Assembly: GCA_019649035.1 (NCBI GenBank)
Contig: BMAT01003279.1
Location: 11,182 to 39,821, forward strand
From: Elysia marginata
Lineage: Eukaryota; Mollusca; Gastropoda; Plakobranchidae
Length of the DNA: 28,640 nt
Reading direction: 5' to 3'
In this document: in pieces, positions 28,398 to 28,640 of the stretch
Numbering within the stretch: position 1 is the stretch's first letter
Layout: each line of letters begins with the position of its first letter
Program-made: the position numbers and the translations under genes
The notes under the pieces: generated by a model
Seen by the model: the letters and a program-made list of their open reading frames with translations, nothing else
The model's database searches: none
Told to the model about the DNA's origin: nothing

Positions 28398-28517
28398 CGT
28401 CTACTTCACGTCTCGGCTGGGCACAATTTGTGACACATTAACCATGAGCTATCTTCATAGTCTGCAACATGGCCCCTTCACGATTCTTGATTACTGGAAA
28501 GGCTTTAGTTGTGAATC
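28398..28517 (-). other. Candidate 5' UTR exon of the zinc-finger gene
   Basis: On the minus strand a strong acceptor (CTTTTGTCTTTACCAG, AG at 28518-28519) opens an exon. Possible donors are CATG|GTTAAT (exon end 28443) or GACG|GTAATC (exon end 28398). It holds an ATG at 28470 in good context (GGGGCCATG) that reaches a stop after 10 codons (MLQTMKIAHG), so if transcribed it would be a short upstream ORF. Confidence 0.3.
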
Positions 28518-28640
28518 CTGGTAAAGACAAAAGTTTAGGCTTAAAATACCTGCTGCATTCAGATTCTCATTGCTCATATAATATTTTGAATCAGATGAAC
28601 CAAAACATCTATATCTATAAATGAGGAGCGCATGAATATT

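Overview
This window looks like genomic DNA of an animal, most likely a marine invertebrate. It is AT-rich, it has metazoan splice signals, it is full of short terminal-inverted-repeat elements and LINE fragments, and it carries two clearly animal-type genes. The palindromes TACATGTA and GTAGGCCTAC recur throughout. They make me think of an echinoderm or another invertebrate deuterostome, but I cannot settle the phylum from sequence alone.

Layout. At the left edge (about 46-2599, minus strand) I reconstruct the 3' end of a multi-exon gene from four small exons. Their splice phases agree, and the last exon ends in a stop codon. I do not recognise the protein, and one exon needs a single-base frame correction. 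Pointing the other way, at 3504-5528 (plus), is an intact single-exon coding region for a 674-residue cell-surface protein with a signal peptide, leucine-rich repeats, one immunoglobulin domain, a membrane span and a long cytoplasmic tail. It sits just behind a strong splice acceptor at 3480, so the gene has an upstream 5' UTR exon.

From about 5.5 to 21 kb there is no long open coding region. This stretch is dominated by mobile DNA: several families of TA-flanked elements with TACAG(T)-type ends (pogo/Tigger-like MITEs), some nested in one another; one foldback insertion with an apparent target-site duplication; a perfect 32-nt inverted repeat; and decayed 3' ends of three non-LTR retrotransposons. 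A few exon-like segments with good splice signals also occur here (around 10.2, 11.7 and 19.2 kb). They may belong to interrupted or poorly resolved genes.

At the right (21070-27786, minus strand) a single 6.7-kb open exon encodes a giant C2H2 zinc-finger protein of about 2238 residues with roughly 45 fingers. A candidate 5' UTR exon lies near 28.4-28.5 kb. The two main genes have no evident functional link: one is a probable neuronal-type adhesion or receptor protein, the other a nuclear nucleic-acid-binding protein. A 20-N assembly gap lies at 17312-17331.
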